The notes beneath the pieces were generated by a model. The model worked only from the letters and a program-made list of their open reading frames with translations, made no database searches and had not been told where the DNA came from. Positions 23,104-32,752 of a stretch of DNA of 35,827 nt are shown here, piece after piece (the first letter of the stretch is position 1; every line of letters starts with the position of its first letter). Source of the DNA: an uncultured Clostridia bacterium (GTDB taxonomy: Bacteria > Bacillota > Clostridia > Christensenellales > CAG-138). The stretch spans positions 1 to 35,827 of the forward strand of contig CAJOKM010000016.1 in the NCBI GenBank assembly GCA_905235205.1. Direction: 5' to 3'. The translations under genes were made by a program, and so were the position numbers.

Positions 23104-23903
23104 TTGAACAGGATCAGAATCAATATCAGCGCGCAAAGGAACGCCAGCGTGATCAGCGCGGCAAAGAGATCGGGAAGACGGAACCGAAGCTGATGCATGC
23201 GCGTGCGTCCGTCGCCGCCGTGATAGCAGCGGGATTCCATTGCGATCGCAAGTTCGTCGGCTTTGCGGAAGGACGAGACAAACAGCGGAATCAGGATCGG
23301 AATCATGCTCTTAACGCGCCGGAAGACGTTTCCGCTTTCGAAATCGGCGCCGCGCGCCATCTGCGCGTTGCGGATCTTTTCGGACTCGTCCATCAGCGTC
23401 GGAATAAAACGCAGCGCGATCGTCATCATCATCGCGAGCTCATGCGCCGGAAACCGGAAGACCTTGAGCGGGGAAAACAGCTTTTCGATGCCGTCGGTCA
23501 ACGCGATCGGAGAAGTCGTCAGCGTCAGCATGGAAGCGCCGGCAACGAGCAGAATAATCCGGATGATCAGAAATACCGAGCGCAGGATCGCTTCCAGCGT
23601 AAGCTGCCAGAATCCGAGGTCCCATAAAACGGTCTCGCCTTTTGTGAAGATCAGGTTCAGAAGAAACATGAATACCATCAGCACGCGAATAGGTTTTAAG
23701 GAACGTCCGATATAGCGGATCGAAATATGCGAAAGAAGCAATCCCATGATCAGAAACGCAAGCGGGATCGCAAAAAACCACATGTCCTTCACAAGGAAGA
23801 TCATCACGATATACGCAAGCATGATTCCGATCTTCGTGCGCGGATCGAGACGGTGTACGATGGAATTGCCGGCGACGAACTGGCCGAGAGTGATGTCACG
23901 CAT
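23100..23903 (-). CDS. ecfT: ECF transporter transmembrane component EcfT
   Basis: A 267-residue membrane protein with about five to six helices, the coupling subunit of energy-coupling-factor vitamin transporters. DITLGQFVAGNSIVHRLDPRTKI is the conserved N-terminus; the two coupling-helix motifs with Ala-Arg-Gly are visible (QMARGADFE and the nearby region), with RFIPTLMDESEKIRNAQ before them. ATG 23903 is favoured over GTG 23909 because GGAGG is nine bases upstream of the ATG. It follows two EcfA ATPase genes and overlaps ecfA2. As a shared module it could energise several S components, including the QueT domain at 19-20 kb. Confidence 0.94.
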   Translation of the reverse strand: MRDITLGQFVAGNSIVHRLDPRTKIGIMLAYIVMIFLVKDMWFFAIPLAFLIMGLLLSHISIRYIGRSLKPIRVLMVFMFLLNLIFTKGETVLWDLGFWQLTLEAILRSVFLIIRIILLVAGASMLTLTTSPIALTDGIEKLFSPLKVFRFPAHELAMMMTIALRFIPTLMDESEKIRNAQMARGADFESGNVFRRVKSMIPILIPLFVSSFRKADELAIAMESRCYHGGDGRTRMHQLRFRLPDLFAALITLAFLCALILILILFK

Positions 23904-24747
23904 GGGCACGTTCCTCCGTAAACCAGCGAATAAACGCGTCTCGCGTACAGATTCCGGTCGGGATCGGAACGCCGAGACGGTTCATTTCCATACACACCTG
24001 CGTAACCGTCGGAACAGACAGTCCGAGCCTTTGCAGTTCTTCGCCGCGTGCAAAAACACGCTCGGGCGTATCGTACATGGAAACGGCGCCGTGATCGAGC
24101 ACGAGCACGTTCGTAGCGTGCCGCGCAATGTCGTCCATGGAATGTGAGATCATGATGATCGTGCAGTTCGTATCGCGCCGGAGCGATTCCAAAAGCGCGA
24201 GAATGCTTTCGCGTCCTTTGGGATCGAGTCCCGCCATGGGTTCATCCAGTACAAGATACTTCGGCCGCATCGCAAGCACGCCGGCGATCGCGGCGCGGCG
24301 GCGTTCACCGCCCGAAAGCTCGAACGGAGAGCGGGAGGAGAAGCGCTCAAGCTCAAGACCGACGAGCTTCATCGCTTCCTCGGTACGTGTTTTCACATCC
24401 GATTCGTCGAGCTTCAGATTGCGCGGTCCGAACGCTACGTCCTCAAAAACCGTTTCGGCAAACAACTGGTATTCCGGATACTGAAAGACCATGCCGACAA
24501 GCTCTCTTGCTTTGCGGCGTTCCGCTTTCACGGAAACATCGTGTCCGTCAACGAGCACCATGCCTTTCTCACTTGCGAGCAGACCGTTCAGATGCTGTAC
24601 AAACGTCGATTTGCCGCTTCCGGTATGCCCGATGATCCCGAGAAACGCACCTTCTTCGATCGTAAAGGTCAGGTCCCTGAGGGTCGGTTCAAGGCGTTTT
24701 CCGCCTTCGGTATATGCAAATGTCAGATGATCGATTACGATCGACAT
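23896..24747 (-). CDS. ecfA2: ECF transporter ATP-binding component EcfA2
   Basis: A 283-residue ABC ATPase with Walker A GHTGSGKST, Q-loop FQYPEYQLF, signature LSGGERRRAAIAG, Walker B YLVLDEPMAGLD and switch His in MISHSMDD. The C-terminal extension (LSVPTVTQVCMEMNRLGVPIP) is typical of the EcfA pair. GGAGG lies five bases before the ATG; the start overlaps the end of ecfA1 by 13 bp. It pairs with EcfA1 to hydrolyse ATP for group II ECF vitamin uptake. Confidence 0.94.
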   Translation of the reverse strand: MSIVIDHLTFAYTEGGKRLEPTLRDLTFTIEEGAFLGIIGHTGSGKSTFVQHLNGLLASEKGMVLVDGHDVSVKAERRKARELVGMVFQYPEYQLFAETVFEDVAFGPRNLKLDESDVKTRTEEAMKLVGLELERFSSRSPFELSGGERRRAAIAGVLAMRPKYLVLDEPMAGLDPKGRESILALLESLRRDTNCTIIMISHSMDDIARHATNVLVLDHGAVSMYDTPERVFARGEELQRLGLSVPTVTQVCMEMNRLGVPIPTGICTRDAFIRWFTEERAHA

Positions 24748-25550
24748 AGCGCCTCCGCAAGTTGTTTTGCCGTAAGAATATCATCGGGGAGATCGCAGCC
24801 GCGCTGTTTCAGTAAGTCGCGGATTGAAACGGCCTCCGGCGGAACAAGATTGCTGTCCGACAGAAGATCCGCTTTGGAAAAGATCTCCTGCGGCGTTCCG
24901 ATCCCGACGATCCTGCCGCGGTTCATCACAACGATCCGATCGCAGCCTGTCGTTTCTTCCATGTATTGCGTCACCATGATGACGGTCATTCCCGTGTCGT
25001 GCAGAGACCGAACCGTTTCAAGAAGCTCGGTTCTGCCCATCGGATCAAGCATGGCGGTCGCTTCGTCAAGCACGAGGATCTCGGGACGCAGCGCAAGGAT
25101 CCCCGCGATAGCAATACGCTGCTTCTGACCGCCGGACAGATGATGGACCGCTTTTTCGGCAAACGCTGTCATGCCGACGGACGCAAGCGCTTCATCAACG
25201 CGCGTACGGATCTCATCCGGCGCGATGCCGAGGTTTTCCGGCCCGAACGCAACGTCCTCTTCGACGACGGTGGTAACCAGCTGATTGTCCGGGTTTTGGA
25301 ACGCCATGCCGACCTGCTGCCGGATGGGGAGAATATTCTCTTCGATCTTTGTATCGAGTCCGCATACCGTAACGGTTCCGGACGCGGGCAGAAGCAAACC
25401 GTTGATGTGCTTTGCAAGCGTGCTTTTTCCGCTGCCGTTGTGACCGACGATCGCCAAAAACTCGCCTTTTTCGACGGTAAGACAGATATCGTCGAGTGCG
25501 GGCGCTTCGGCGTTTTCGTATTGATAGGTTACATGCTCGAATCGGATCAA
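24735..25550 (-). CDS. ecfA1: ECF transporter ATP-binding component EcfA1
   Basis: A 271-residue ABC ATPase with Walker A GHNGSGKST, Q-loop FQNPDNQLVTT (the EcfA1 form), signature LSGGQKQRIAIAG, Walker B ILVLDEATAMLD and switch region MVTQYMEE. The Gln after MVT replaces the usual switch His, as also seen in other EcfA1 proteins. Start is TTG 25550 (reads as IRFEHVTY), with AGGAGG eight bases upstream; the frame stays open to 25610, but those residues are not family-like. A 74-bp gap separates it from birA, the largest gap in this gene run. Confidence 0.92.
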   Translation of the reverse strand: MIRFEHVTYQYENAEAPALDDICLTVEKGEFLAIVGHNGSGKSTLAKHINGLLLPASGTVTVCGLDTKIEENILPIRQQVGMAFQNPDNQLVTTVVEEDVAFGPENLGIAPDEIRTRVDEALASVGMTAFAEKAVHHLSGGQKQRIAIAGILALRPEILVLDEATAMLDPMGRTELLETVRSLHDTGMTVIMVTQYMEETTGCDRIVVMNRGRIVGIGTPQEIFSKADLLSDSNLVPPEAVSIRDLLKQRGCDLPDDILTAKQLAEALCRS

Positions 25551-25624
25551 AAAAGAATCCTCCTGTTCCAAATAGACAGTATACATGACGTCTGCCGTTT
25601 TTTCAAGCAATTTGATTGATCGGA

Positions 25625-26362
25625 TCAGTCCAGTAAAACAACGTCGCCGCGATCGAGCGAAATCTTTTCGCCGTCCGAATCGACCACCAGACGGAACGCG
25701 TCGTCGATCGATTCCGCCGTACCGCGCCGCATACCGGTTTCGGCGGAAAACAGCACAGGCTTTCCGAGACAGAACTGATTGGACCGGTAGGTTTCCGCAA
25801 ACGTAAGCGCGGGAAGCTGATCGTAATAGTGTTTGAACCGCAAAAGCAACCGTTTCAAAAACGTCTTGCGCAGCTCCTCATCGAACGCGCGGTCGAACAC
25901 CGCGCCCGCCTTGTCCGCAACGGATTTCGGGAATCCTTCCAAAGGCGGAAACAGATTGACGCCAATTCCACAAACCGCGTAGTCGAATATACCGTTTTGC
26001 TTTGACGCACCTTCCACAAGGATGCCGCAGACCTTTTTACCGTGCATATACAGGTCGTTGACCCACTTGATGCCGCACGGAAGATCGAACGAGCGAATCG
26101 TATCAAAGACGGCGACGGCGCTCATACAGGTCAGTGCGGCAGGGGAGAGCGGCAACGCGGGGCGAAGCAGAATCGAGAGATACAGTCCGGTTCCCTTCGG
26201 CGAGAAAAACACGCGGTTCATTCTGCCGCGGCCTGCGGTTTGCTGTAAGGCGCACAGAACGTACCCTTCCGGCGCGCCGTCCTTCGCAAGCGACTTTAAA
26301 GCGGTGTTGGTGGATTTGATCGATTCGACGGTATGCAGTTCAAATTGCAGCGGAACAGACAT
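25625..26362 (-). CDS. birA: Biotin-[acetyl-CoA carboxylase] ligase, monofunctional
   Basis: A 245-residue biotin protein ligase that attaches biotin to the carrier protein of biotin-dependent carboxylases. QQTAGRGRMNR is the biotinyl-adenylate loop, KWVNDLYMHGKKVCGILVE the KWPNDL block, and GIGVNL the following strand. There is no N-terminal helix-turn-helix, so it should not act as a repressor. ATG 26362 overlaps the orr stop (TGATG). It sits between the ornithine genes and the ECF genes; B-vitamin use links it loosely to the latter. Confidence 0.92.
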   Translation of the reverse strand: MSVPLQFELHTVESIKSTNTALKSLAKDGAPEGYVLCALQQTAGRGRMNRVFFSPKGTGLYLSILLRPALPLSPAALTCMSAVAVFDTIRSFDLPCGIKWVNDLYMHGKKVCGILVEGASKQNGIFDYAVCGIGVNLFPPLEGFPKSVADKAGAVFDRAFDEELRKTFLKRLLLRFKHYYDQLPALTFAETYRSNQFCLGKPVLFSAETGMRRGTAESIDDAFRLVVDSDGEKISLDRGDVVLLD

Positions 26363-27426
26363 CAGACGCTTTCTTTCCAAACGTACTTGCTCGTGCTGGC
26401 AGAGAGCAGCGCGCCGTAATCAAGACCGAACGAAACAAGTTCGCCGACGGCAGCTCCGGTCGAGTCGAGATCGAGCAAAAGATGGTCCGAGCTTGCGCCG
26501 ATCACCTCGATACCCGGATTCAGCGGCGTAAGTCCGTCGGTATTCACGTCCTGTCTGCCGATCGCGGCGATACCGCGGCGCATTATGCCTTTGTCAACGT
26601 ATTCGACCGCTTCGCCGAACGCGTTGCGGCTCAGCGTTCCGATCGGATAGGACGGTTTCGTCTTGACTTCAATCAGTTCGGCGTCGAGCCGGAACGCGTC
26701 CTGGAAGCAACCGTCGATCTTTGTGTACGTACCCGGGATCACGCCGCACATCACGGACTCGCCGAGCCGCAGGTGATTGATCCCCTTCGGAAGGCGGTTT
26801 TCCAATAAAAGCTTCAGCGACGTGCTGTTTCCGCCGGAGATGACCGGGATCGGCAGATCGAGCGAAGCGCGCAGCCATTCCGTGATCGAAACAAGCGTAC
26901 CGAGATTGGTTTCATCCGGCAGCACCGAGCCGTAGCAGGTGAGATTGGTTCCCGTGCCGTACAGTTCCAGATTCGGGCAATCCTTGACCGTCTGTCCGAG
27001 CGCAAGGATCTCATCACGGTCACGGAAGAATACGCCTTCTCTGAGGTCGCCGAGGTCGATCATCAGAATCACGCGATGCATCTTGTTTTGTCTTTTTGCG
27101 GATTCCTGCAGAGCAAGGATCGTTGTTCTTTCGCTTTCCAGGCTGATATCCGAACAGCGCACGATCGTATCGGCGTCCTGCGGCATACCGATGCGAAGCA
27201 TCAGCTTCGGAAGCGTCGTTTGACTTGCTTCGAGGTTTTCTGCACGCGAGTCCGCAAGCATGGCGCAGCCGCTTTGATTGATGCAGTCGATGACCGCCGG
27301 ATGCGCGCAGGTCACTTTTGAGACGAGCGCGATTTCCACACCGCGCGACCTTGCCGCGGCGACAAGCGTTTTCATGTTGTGCAGAAGTTTTCCGGTATCG
27401 ATGATCAGTTTCGGATGGTGTCCCAT
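26362..27426 (-). CDS. orr: Ornithine racemase, alanine-racemase-like PLP enzyme
   Basis: A 354-residue fold-type III PLP enzyme. The PLP Lys is expected at Lys37 in ALVSKVTCAHP; further blocks are LMIDLGDLREG, GTGTNLTCYGS, ISGGNSTSL and LRLGESV. It belongs to the ornithine/alanine racemase group near the Orr enzyme of Clostridium sticklandii, which supplies D-ornithine to the aminomutase. The surrounding operon fixes the substrate more firmly than the sequence does. ATG 27426 has GGAGAG upstream; the gene starts inside the end of glmL (22-bp overlap). Confidence 0.92.
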   Translation of the reverse strand: MGHHPKLIIDTGKLLHNMKTLVAAARSRGVEIALVSKVTCAHPAVIDCINQSGCAMLADSRAENLEASQTTLPKLMLRIGMPQDADTIVRCSDISLESERTTILALQESAKRQNKMHRVILMIDLGDLREGVFFRDRDEILALGQTVKDCPNLELYGTGTNLTCYGSVLPDETNLGTLVSITEWLRASLDLPIPVISGGNSTSLKLLLENRLPKGINHLRLGESVMCGVIPGTYTKIDGCFQDAFRLDAELIEVKTKPSYPIGTLSRNAFGEAVEYVDKGIMRRGIAAIGRQDVNTDGLTPLNPGIEVIGASSDHLLLDLDSTGAAVGELVSFGLDYGALLSASTSKYVWKESV

Positions 27427-28781
27427 TGAATGCTCTCCTTCAGAAGTCGCAGCGCGGATTCCTTGTCCTCTTTGGACAGAACGCCGATCGACGCCATGAT
27501 GTAGTCGTGATCGAACAGGATCTTGACTCTGCCGGGGGACGGCAGCAGCTGCATTTTGGTTTTGTTGCAGTCGGCGATCGTGCGAAGAATCGTTTCCCGA
27601 TGCGGAAGCCGCGTCAGCGCGCCGCCGGTTCCGATCAGCCATTGAATGACGGAAAGATCCTTGCCTTCGGCGATCGTGCGGCGGCCCTGCGGCGTATACA
27701 GGTGTCGGAGCTTTCCGGCGTGCCGGTCCAAAGCGACCAGTCCCGCTTCAAGGCACAGCCGTTCGGTGAGCCGAAACTGCTCCGGCGTGTCGGGGATCGG
27801 CTGATAGTGCCGCATGATCTCCTCCGTGTCAATAGAAAGCTCCTTGTTCAGCGCGTCAATGCCGAGCCGGTCGACAAGATTGTGCGCATTGACGTAGAGC
27901 CCGAGATCGCCTTCAACGGTGCGTTTTGCTTTCGGCTCCGGTGCGGTCATCATGGACACGATCTCCGGCGAACCGTCGGTGACAGAGTGCACGTCGGTCG
28001 TCGCGCCGCCGATATCGATGACCGCGAGATCCCCGATCGCGTCATATAATAGCTGTGACGCAAGCATGACGCTGCCGGGGGTGGGCAGGATGGAGCCGTT
28101 GACCATGTCGCGGATATGCTCCATGCCGGGCGCGTTGACGATGTGTTTTTCAAACATCGCATGGATGCAGCGGCGCACGGATTCGACGTTCAGTTCGTCA
28201 AGCCGCGGATAGACGTTGTCAGCAATCGAAAGCGGAATGCCGTTCTCCTCAGCGATACGGGAAATGACCGTCCGGTTTTGCACGTTTCCGCAATAGATGA
28301 CCGGCGTTTTCCGACCGGACGCGGCGATCGCGCGCATATTGTAGACCGCGGTCTCGCGCTCGCCGTAATCGGTGCCGCCGGCAAGCAGGATCAGGTTCGG
28401 CCGCGCGGATTCAAGGTCCTCGAGATCAAACGTGTCGAGCTTGCCTGCGGTCGTCTGTACAATGATCGCGCCGGCGCCGAGCGCGGCGGCTTCGCCCGCG
28501 CGAACCGTCATGTCGCGGACGAGTCCGTGTACGGTCATCCGTAGCCCGCCCGCGGCGGAGCCGGAGGCGAGCATCCGATCGTAAGTCAATGTGGTTTCAT
28601 CGCTATGCGAAAGAAGATCGTCAATGGCGTTTTTTAGTCCGATCCGGACGTCGCCCGCGAGCACGGTCGTAGGCGCTTTGCCTTGCGCGACAAACCGCGG
28701 GGACGTCGAACCGAGACCGTCAAACGCATTGACGATCGTTGTGGTAGAACCGATTTCCGCAACGAGTACGTTAACGTGCAT
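27405..28781 (-). CDS. GlmL/MutL-like ATPase of the ornithine operon, probable mutase reactivase
   Basis: A 458-residue actin-fold ATPase of the MutL/GlmL family. The phosphate loop is AEIGSTTTIVNAF, a second glycine-rich loop is VIDIGGATTDVHSV, and LLAGGTDYGE lies between. GlmL-type proteins accompany B12-dependent glutamate and ornithine mutases and are thought to exchange damaged cobalamin. Here it directly follows oraE, overlapping it by 11 bp, so the ornithine mutase is the expected client. The reactivation role is inferred from context and the related diol dehydratase and mutase systems. Confidence 0.9.
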   Translation of the reverse strand: MHVNVLVAEIGSTTTIVNAFDGLGSTSPRFVAQGKAPTTVLAGDVRIGLKNAIDDLLSHSDETTLTYDRMLASGSAAGGLRMTVHGLVRDMTVRAGEAAALGAGAIIVQTTAGKLDTFDLEDLESARPNLILLAGGTDYGERETAVYNMRAIAASGRKTPVIYCGNVQNRTVISRIAEENGIPLSIADNVYPRLDELNVESVRRCIHAMFEKHIVNAPGMEHIRDMVNGSILPTPGSVMLASQLLYDAIGDLAVIDIGGATTDVHSVTDGSPEIVSMMTAPEPKAKRTVEGDLGLYVNAHNLVDRLGIDALNKELSIDTEEIMRHYQPIPDTPEQFRLTERLCLEAGLVALDRHAGKLRHLYTPQGRRTIAEGKDLSVIQWLIGTGGALTRLPHRETILRTIADCNKTKMQLLPSPGRVKILFDHDYIMASIGVLSKEDKESALRLLKESIQWDTIRN

Positions 28782-30999
28782 TCTGTTCTCTTCTTGCGCG
28801 CTCCTTCACGAGGAACGTGGCAACGTGATTGCCGTGCGAGCCGCGTCCGAACCCGACGTCGGCGCCCGCTTCACGCGCGCCCTCATCGGTGACCTGCGTT
28901 CCGCCTGCAACGAACATCAGCTTATCGCGCACACCCATCTCACGGGCGATGCGGTCGACCTTCGCGATATTCTTGTAGTGGATATCGTCGTGCGAAATAA
29001 TGCAGGACGCGAGCATAGCGTCTGCATTCGTTTCGATCGCCGCCTGGACGAGCTTTTCGGGCGGAACGGACGTGCCGAGGTAGATGCATTCGATGCCGTA
29101 CTTTTCGATACCGCCGTGCTTGATGTTCAGGATCTCGCGTAGCCCCACGGAATGCTCGTCGTCGCCGATCGTACCGGCAACGATGCGCATCGGTTTTTTA
29201 TCGATCGCATCCCAGAGTTCCTCATCGCTCAACACGTCCGGAACGGTCGGAAGCTTCAGATCTTCCATTTTGATCGAGAAATTGACCTTGCCCTTCATTT
29301 CGATGCGCGTGCCTTCGGCGCGGTGCATGATCTCGCGGTTGATGACCTCGCAGTCCACAAGGTTCATCCGTTTACCGATCTCCAGCGCCGCCGCTTCGGC
29401 GTGACGCACGTCGGTGGGGAAGAACATGGTCAGCATGACGGTGCCGTCCGCAAGCCACTCCATCTCGGGCTTGATCAGCTTCGCGTCGGGACCGGCAAAG
29501 TCCTTGACCTCGTCCATTCTGAGGTAAACGTTGTCTGTCTCGTCGAGCTCGTCGATATACTGAATCTTGTCGGGGCACTCGAACGTGCAGCCGCCGATCA
29601 GTTTTGCGGGATCGTCGATCGCGCTCGGATCGTACTGTGCGACGTTGTTGTAGCCGTAGTGCGCGGTAACCGGCGCGCAGTAGTCCTCAGCACGCTTATA
29701 CACGGTGCCGACGCCGATTCCGCCGTCGATCTTGCGCGAAATGCCGTCGCCGTTGCGCTCCGGGAACATGCCGGAATCGACAAAGAAGCCTTCCTCAACT
29801 GCGTTAAAGTATCCGCCGAGCTCGATCATGTTCTCGAGGAACAGGACCGCGCGCTCTTTGAGCTCGCGCGCTTTCTCCCTGAGATACCCGTCCTTTTTGA
29901 GCTCGACCATCTCCATGAGTCCATCCATGCCGACAAGCGCCTGCTTTGCGGTGTCGCACGCCTCGATGTTGTAGATGTGCCACGGCACGTTGCGGCCCTC
30001 GTCGGGCGTGATCGTGCTCTGAATATCCGCGCTGGTCAGTTTGGAAATGACCATGTTGAGCACGTGCGTGACCGTCGCTTCGCGGGTCGACGCTTCGATG
30101 TACTTGGTGTTCATCTGCGCACGCATGCGGTATTCGTGGAACAGATCGCGCAGCGCGACCGCGTACGGCAGGTCGATATGGATGCACGGACCGGGCGTGG
30201 CGGTCGGCGGAACGGTGGAGAGGCAGATGTTCTCCTTCTTCATTCCGACCTTAGCGGAGATCAGCGCGTTGATGCCGTGCTGTACCATCAGCTCGGGCAT
30301 GACTTTCCACGCGTCGCGCGCTGTGGCGTTCGCGTTATGCGCGCCGTCGATCTGCGCCATATTCGCCCATGCCATGACCCTCTTGGACTCGCACGCGTCG
30401 ACGAACGAGCGGATCATATTGATGTTGCGGTAAATGACGTTGTACTGCGGGTCCTGATGCGCGCCGTTGACGCCCTCTTCGGCGAACATGACGGCAATAT
30501 CGGGACCGGCGACGCCGGAAACGTAGCTGTGATAGTTGATCGGACGGCCGACTTCGTCCTCGATCATATCAAGCGCCTTGCGCTGTGCGCGCACCTGCTT
30601 GCGCGTGACCGGAACGCCGCCGATACCCTGCGGAGTCCCTTCAATCAACCCGTCGAAATGGCTCTGGCCTGCGGTGCGGATGACCATGATATGGTCCGCG
30701 CCGTGGTGCGCCGCCATGCGCATGCGGCGGATGTCGTCCTCGAAGCGACCGGAGGCGATCTCGGTCGTGATGACCGGGATCGGCTGCGGATCGATGTCGC
30801 CGAAATAGTGCGCGGGCGGAAGTCCGACGCTGTCCTTTAAGGGCTTACTCGCATCCGAGTAGGTAAACGGTCCCATCTTAAGACCGGGGACCGGTTCCCG
30901 CCAGGTCCAGCCGCGGCGACGCGGATGATAATGCTCGAGATCCTCGAGGATCTTTGCAACGTCCAGCTTGACGTCCTTATCGAGTTTGTATTCGCTCAT
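28771..30999 (-). CDS. oraE: D-ornithine 4,5-aminomutase, large catalytic subunit
   Basis: A 742-residue subunit that with OraS moves the terminal amino group of D-ornithine to C4, giving 2,4-diaminopentanoate, using adenosylcobalamin and PLP. The C-terminal B12 domain shows the DxHxxG motif as DEHSVG, then HGGIEKYGIECIYLGTSV, ADAMLASCIISHDD and GGTQV/GFGRGSHGN. The N-terminal TIM barrel includes VPGLKMGPFTYSDASKPLKDS and HDPQYNVIYRN-like segments. ATG 30999 follows GGAGGTGAACGCGC and overlaps the oraS stop (ATGA). Length agrees with the C. sticklandii enzyme. Confidence 0.97.
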   Translation of the reverse strand: MSEYKLDKDVKLDVAKILEDLEHYHPRRRGWTWREPVPGLKMGPFTYSDASKPLKDSVGLPPAHYFGDIDPQPIPVITTEIASGRFEDDIRRMRMAAHHGADHIMVIRTAGQSHFDGLIEGTPQGIGGVPVTRKQVRAQRKALDMIEDEVGRPINYHSYVSGVAGPDIAVMFAEEGVNGAHQDPQYNVIYRNINMIRSFVDACESKRVMAWANMAQIDGAHNANATARDAWKVMPELMVQHGINALISAKVGMKKENICLSTVPPTATPGPCIHIDLPYAVALRDLFHEYRMRAQMNTKYIEASTREATVTHVLNMVISKLTSADIQSTITPDEGRNVPWHIYNIEACDTAKQALVGMDGLMEMVELKKDGYLREKARELKERAVLFLENMIELGGYFNAVEEGFFVDSGMFPERNGDGISRKIDGGIGVGTVYKRAEDYCAPVTAHYGYNNVAQYDPSAIDDPAKLIGGCTFECPDKIQYIDELDETDNVYLRMDEVKDFAGPDAKLIKPEMEWLADGTVMLTMFFPTDVRHAEAAALEIGKRMNLVDCEVINREIMHRAEGTRIEMKGKVNFSIKMEDLKLPTVPDVLSDEELWDAIDKKPMRIVAGTIGDDEHSVGLREILNIKHGGIEKYGIECIYLGTSVPPEKLVQAAIETNADAMLASCIISHDDIHYKNIAKVDRIAREMGVRDKLMFVAGGTQVTDEGAREAGADVGFGRGSHGNHVATFLVKERARREQNAR

Positions 31000-31361
31000 G
31001 CGCGTTCACCTCCGAACAGGGATTCCGCTTCGTTCCAGGCGGACGCTTCGATCAGTTTCAGTCCGGCGGTGCGGACGTCGGTGCCGTCCTTTTTCGAAAG
31101 GCGGTAGACAACGTTCCCCGCGCCGTGCTCCAAAAGGTTATGCTCGGTACAGCCGTCGACAAGCGCTTTGGCTTCAATGGAGGAGAACCCCATACGCAAA
31201 AGTACGCTGCGTTCGATCGCGGGCGTGGTGTTTTCATAGCCGAGTTTCAGAAGCGGATCGATGAGTTCTTCGATCAGGCTCCAGAAACGGGTCTCCAGCT
31301 CCTGATCGGTAAGATCCTTCAGGTGCTCTCTTCGGAGTTCGTAATCGTCGTTGCGTTTCAT
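30996..31361 (-). CDS. oraS: D-ornithine 4,5-aminomutase, small subunit
   Basis: A 121-residue helical protein that completes the OraSE complex. LRREHLKDLTDQELETRFW, then PAIERSVLLRMGFSSIEAKALVDGC and EHGAGNVVYRLSK, are the family's conserved stretches. It is coupled on both sides by 4-bp ATGA overlaps, with ortB upstream and oraE downstream. No cofactor motif of its own, as expected for this subunit. Confidence 0.95.
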   Translation of the reverse strand: MKRNDDYELRREHLKDLTDQELETRFWSLIEELIDPLLKLGYENTTPAIERSVLLRMGFSSIEAKALVDGCTEHNLLEHGAGNVVYRLSKKDGTDVRTAGLKLIEASAWNEAESLFGGERA

Positions 31362-32752
31362 GCAAGATGCTCCTTTACAAAGTCACGATTGGTCTTGGTT
31401 TCTTCCGCAAGGAAGTCGATGTCGGCGTCGGTCGGCGTTTTGCCGGTCATTTTCAGCGCGTTGTGGATGAGCGACGTTCTGAGATGATTGATGTCCGCTT
31501 CGCGCGCCTTGATCATGGACGGATGGGCGGGGAGGATGATGCTCTTGCCCGGGACCTCATCGTCCGGATTGCCGAAGCGGATGTCGATGCCGTTGCTGCG
31601 CGCAAAGCTCAGCTGCGCGTTGACGTGCTTTCCCGCGCCGGTATATTCGGTCTCCTGCACGACGATGATCTTGTCCTTCGGAAGCGTCTGCGAGAGCGCG
31701 AACGCCGCCGCAAGCGACGTATTGCCGGCGGGTCCTTTTTCCATGCCCTCGAGAGAGGCGAGCATTTCGGTCGTGTAGAACACCTCGCCCTGATTGACGG
31801 TTACGTAGCGGTCCATGTAGCGGAGCGGTCTTGCCGCGCTTCTCGGAACGTCGCTGCGGTCCGGCCAGGTCGAGAACGGCATGCCGAAGCCGGTGTGACC
31901 GGTCGTGAACGACTTCAGATTGAACTGCGTGTCGCTCGCCATGTGCAGTCCCGAGAGGTTGACGCTCGCCGCGACGATCTGCGCGTTCGAGCCGGCTTTT
32001 TTCAGTCCGCGCGCGGTTCCGGTCAGGTTGCCGCCTCCGGCGTTGGTGCAGACGACGTAGTCCGGATCACGACCGAGCAAAAGACGGCACTGCTGCGCAA
32101 TCTCATAGCCCAGCGTTTCCACGCCAGCGATGCCGAACGGCGTATAGAGCGACGCGTTGAAATATCCGGTTTCCTCGAGCATACGAAGGAACATATAGAA
32201 CAGTTCCGGACCGACGGTGAGCTGCACGACTTCCGCGCCGAGCGCTTCGCACTTTCTCGCCTTTTCGATAATCTCCGGCTGACCGATGCCCTTCGAATCG
32301 AAGCACTCCTGCACGACGATGCACTTGAGACCGGCTTTTGCCGCGCACGCTGCGACCGCCGCGCCGTAGTTGCCGCTCGTAGCGGAGATGACGCCCTTAT
32401 AGCCCATGCGCTTCGCCTGATGGATGCTGGTCGCCGCGCGGCGGACCTTGAAGCTTCCGGACAGGTTGGACGCTTCGTCCTTGATGAAGATGCGCGCGCC
32501 CATCCCGCTCGGCGCGCAGGCGCGCGCAAGCGCGGTGAGATTTTTGAGCTCATAGATCGGCGTGTTTCCGATCTGGAACTCCTCGGTCTGGATCTTGCGG
32601 ACCGCGTCAAGCGTAAGCCCGGTCGCTGCCATCATCGCTTCGTAATCGAACGCGATGGAACCGCTTTCAAAGAGGTCATAGTCCATTCCGACCGCGCGCT
32701 TCATGATCTCGTTCTTGCGCGCCATGACGGCGTTGTAGCTGTTGTCAAGCAT
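31358..32752 (-). CDS. ortB: 2-amino-4-oxopentanoate thiolase, PLP subunit OrtB
   Basis: A 464-residue fold-type II PLP protein (threonine-synthase-like). The PLP Lys is in NLSGSFKVRRA; a GNYGAAVAACAAKAG substrate loop and CTNAGGGNLTGTARG phosphate-binding loop follow. With OrtA it cleaves 2-amino-4-oxopentanoate with CoA to acetyl-CoA and alanine, the energy-yielding end of ornithine oxidation. It overlaps ortA by one base (TAATG) and oraS by four. Normal length for the family. Confidence 0.95.
   Translation of the reverse strand: MLDNSYNAVMARKNEIMKRAVGMDYDLFESGSIAFDYEAMMAATGLTLDAVRKIQTEEFQIGNTPIYELKNLTALARACAPSGMGARIFIKDEASNLSGSFKVRRAATSIHQAKRMGYKGVISATSGNYGAAVAACAAKAGLKCIVVQECFDSKGIGQPEIIEKARKCEALGAEVVQLTVGPELFYMFLRMLEETGYFNASLYTPFGIAGVETLGYEIAQQCRLLLGRDPDYVVCTNAGGGNLTGTARGLKKAGSNAQIVAASVNLSGLHMASDTQFNLKSFTTGHTGFGMPFSTWPDRSDVPRSAARPLRYMDRYVTVNQGEVFYTTEMLASLEGMEKGPAGNTSLAAAFALSQTLPKDKIIVVQETEYTGAGKHVNAQLSFARSNGIDIRFGNPDDEVPGKSIILPAHPSMIKAREADINHLRTSLIHNALKMTGKTPTDADIDFLAEETKTNRDFVKEHLA

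Noticed and set aside
29152..30840. Long plus-strand frame of 562 codons opposite oraE
   Set aside because: It lies entirely antisense to a well-recognised gene; its residues are rich in Arg, Asp, His and Val as expected from codon shadowing, with no motif and no ribosome site.
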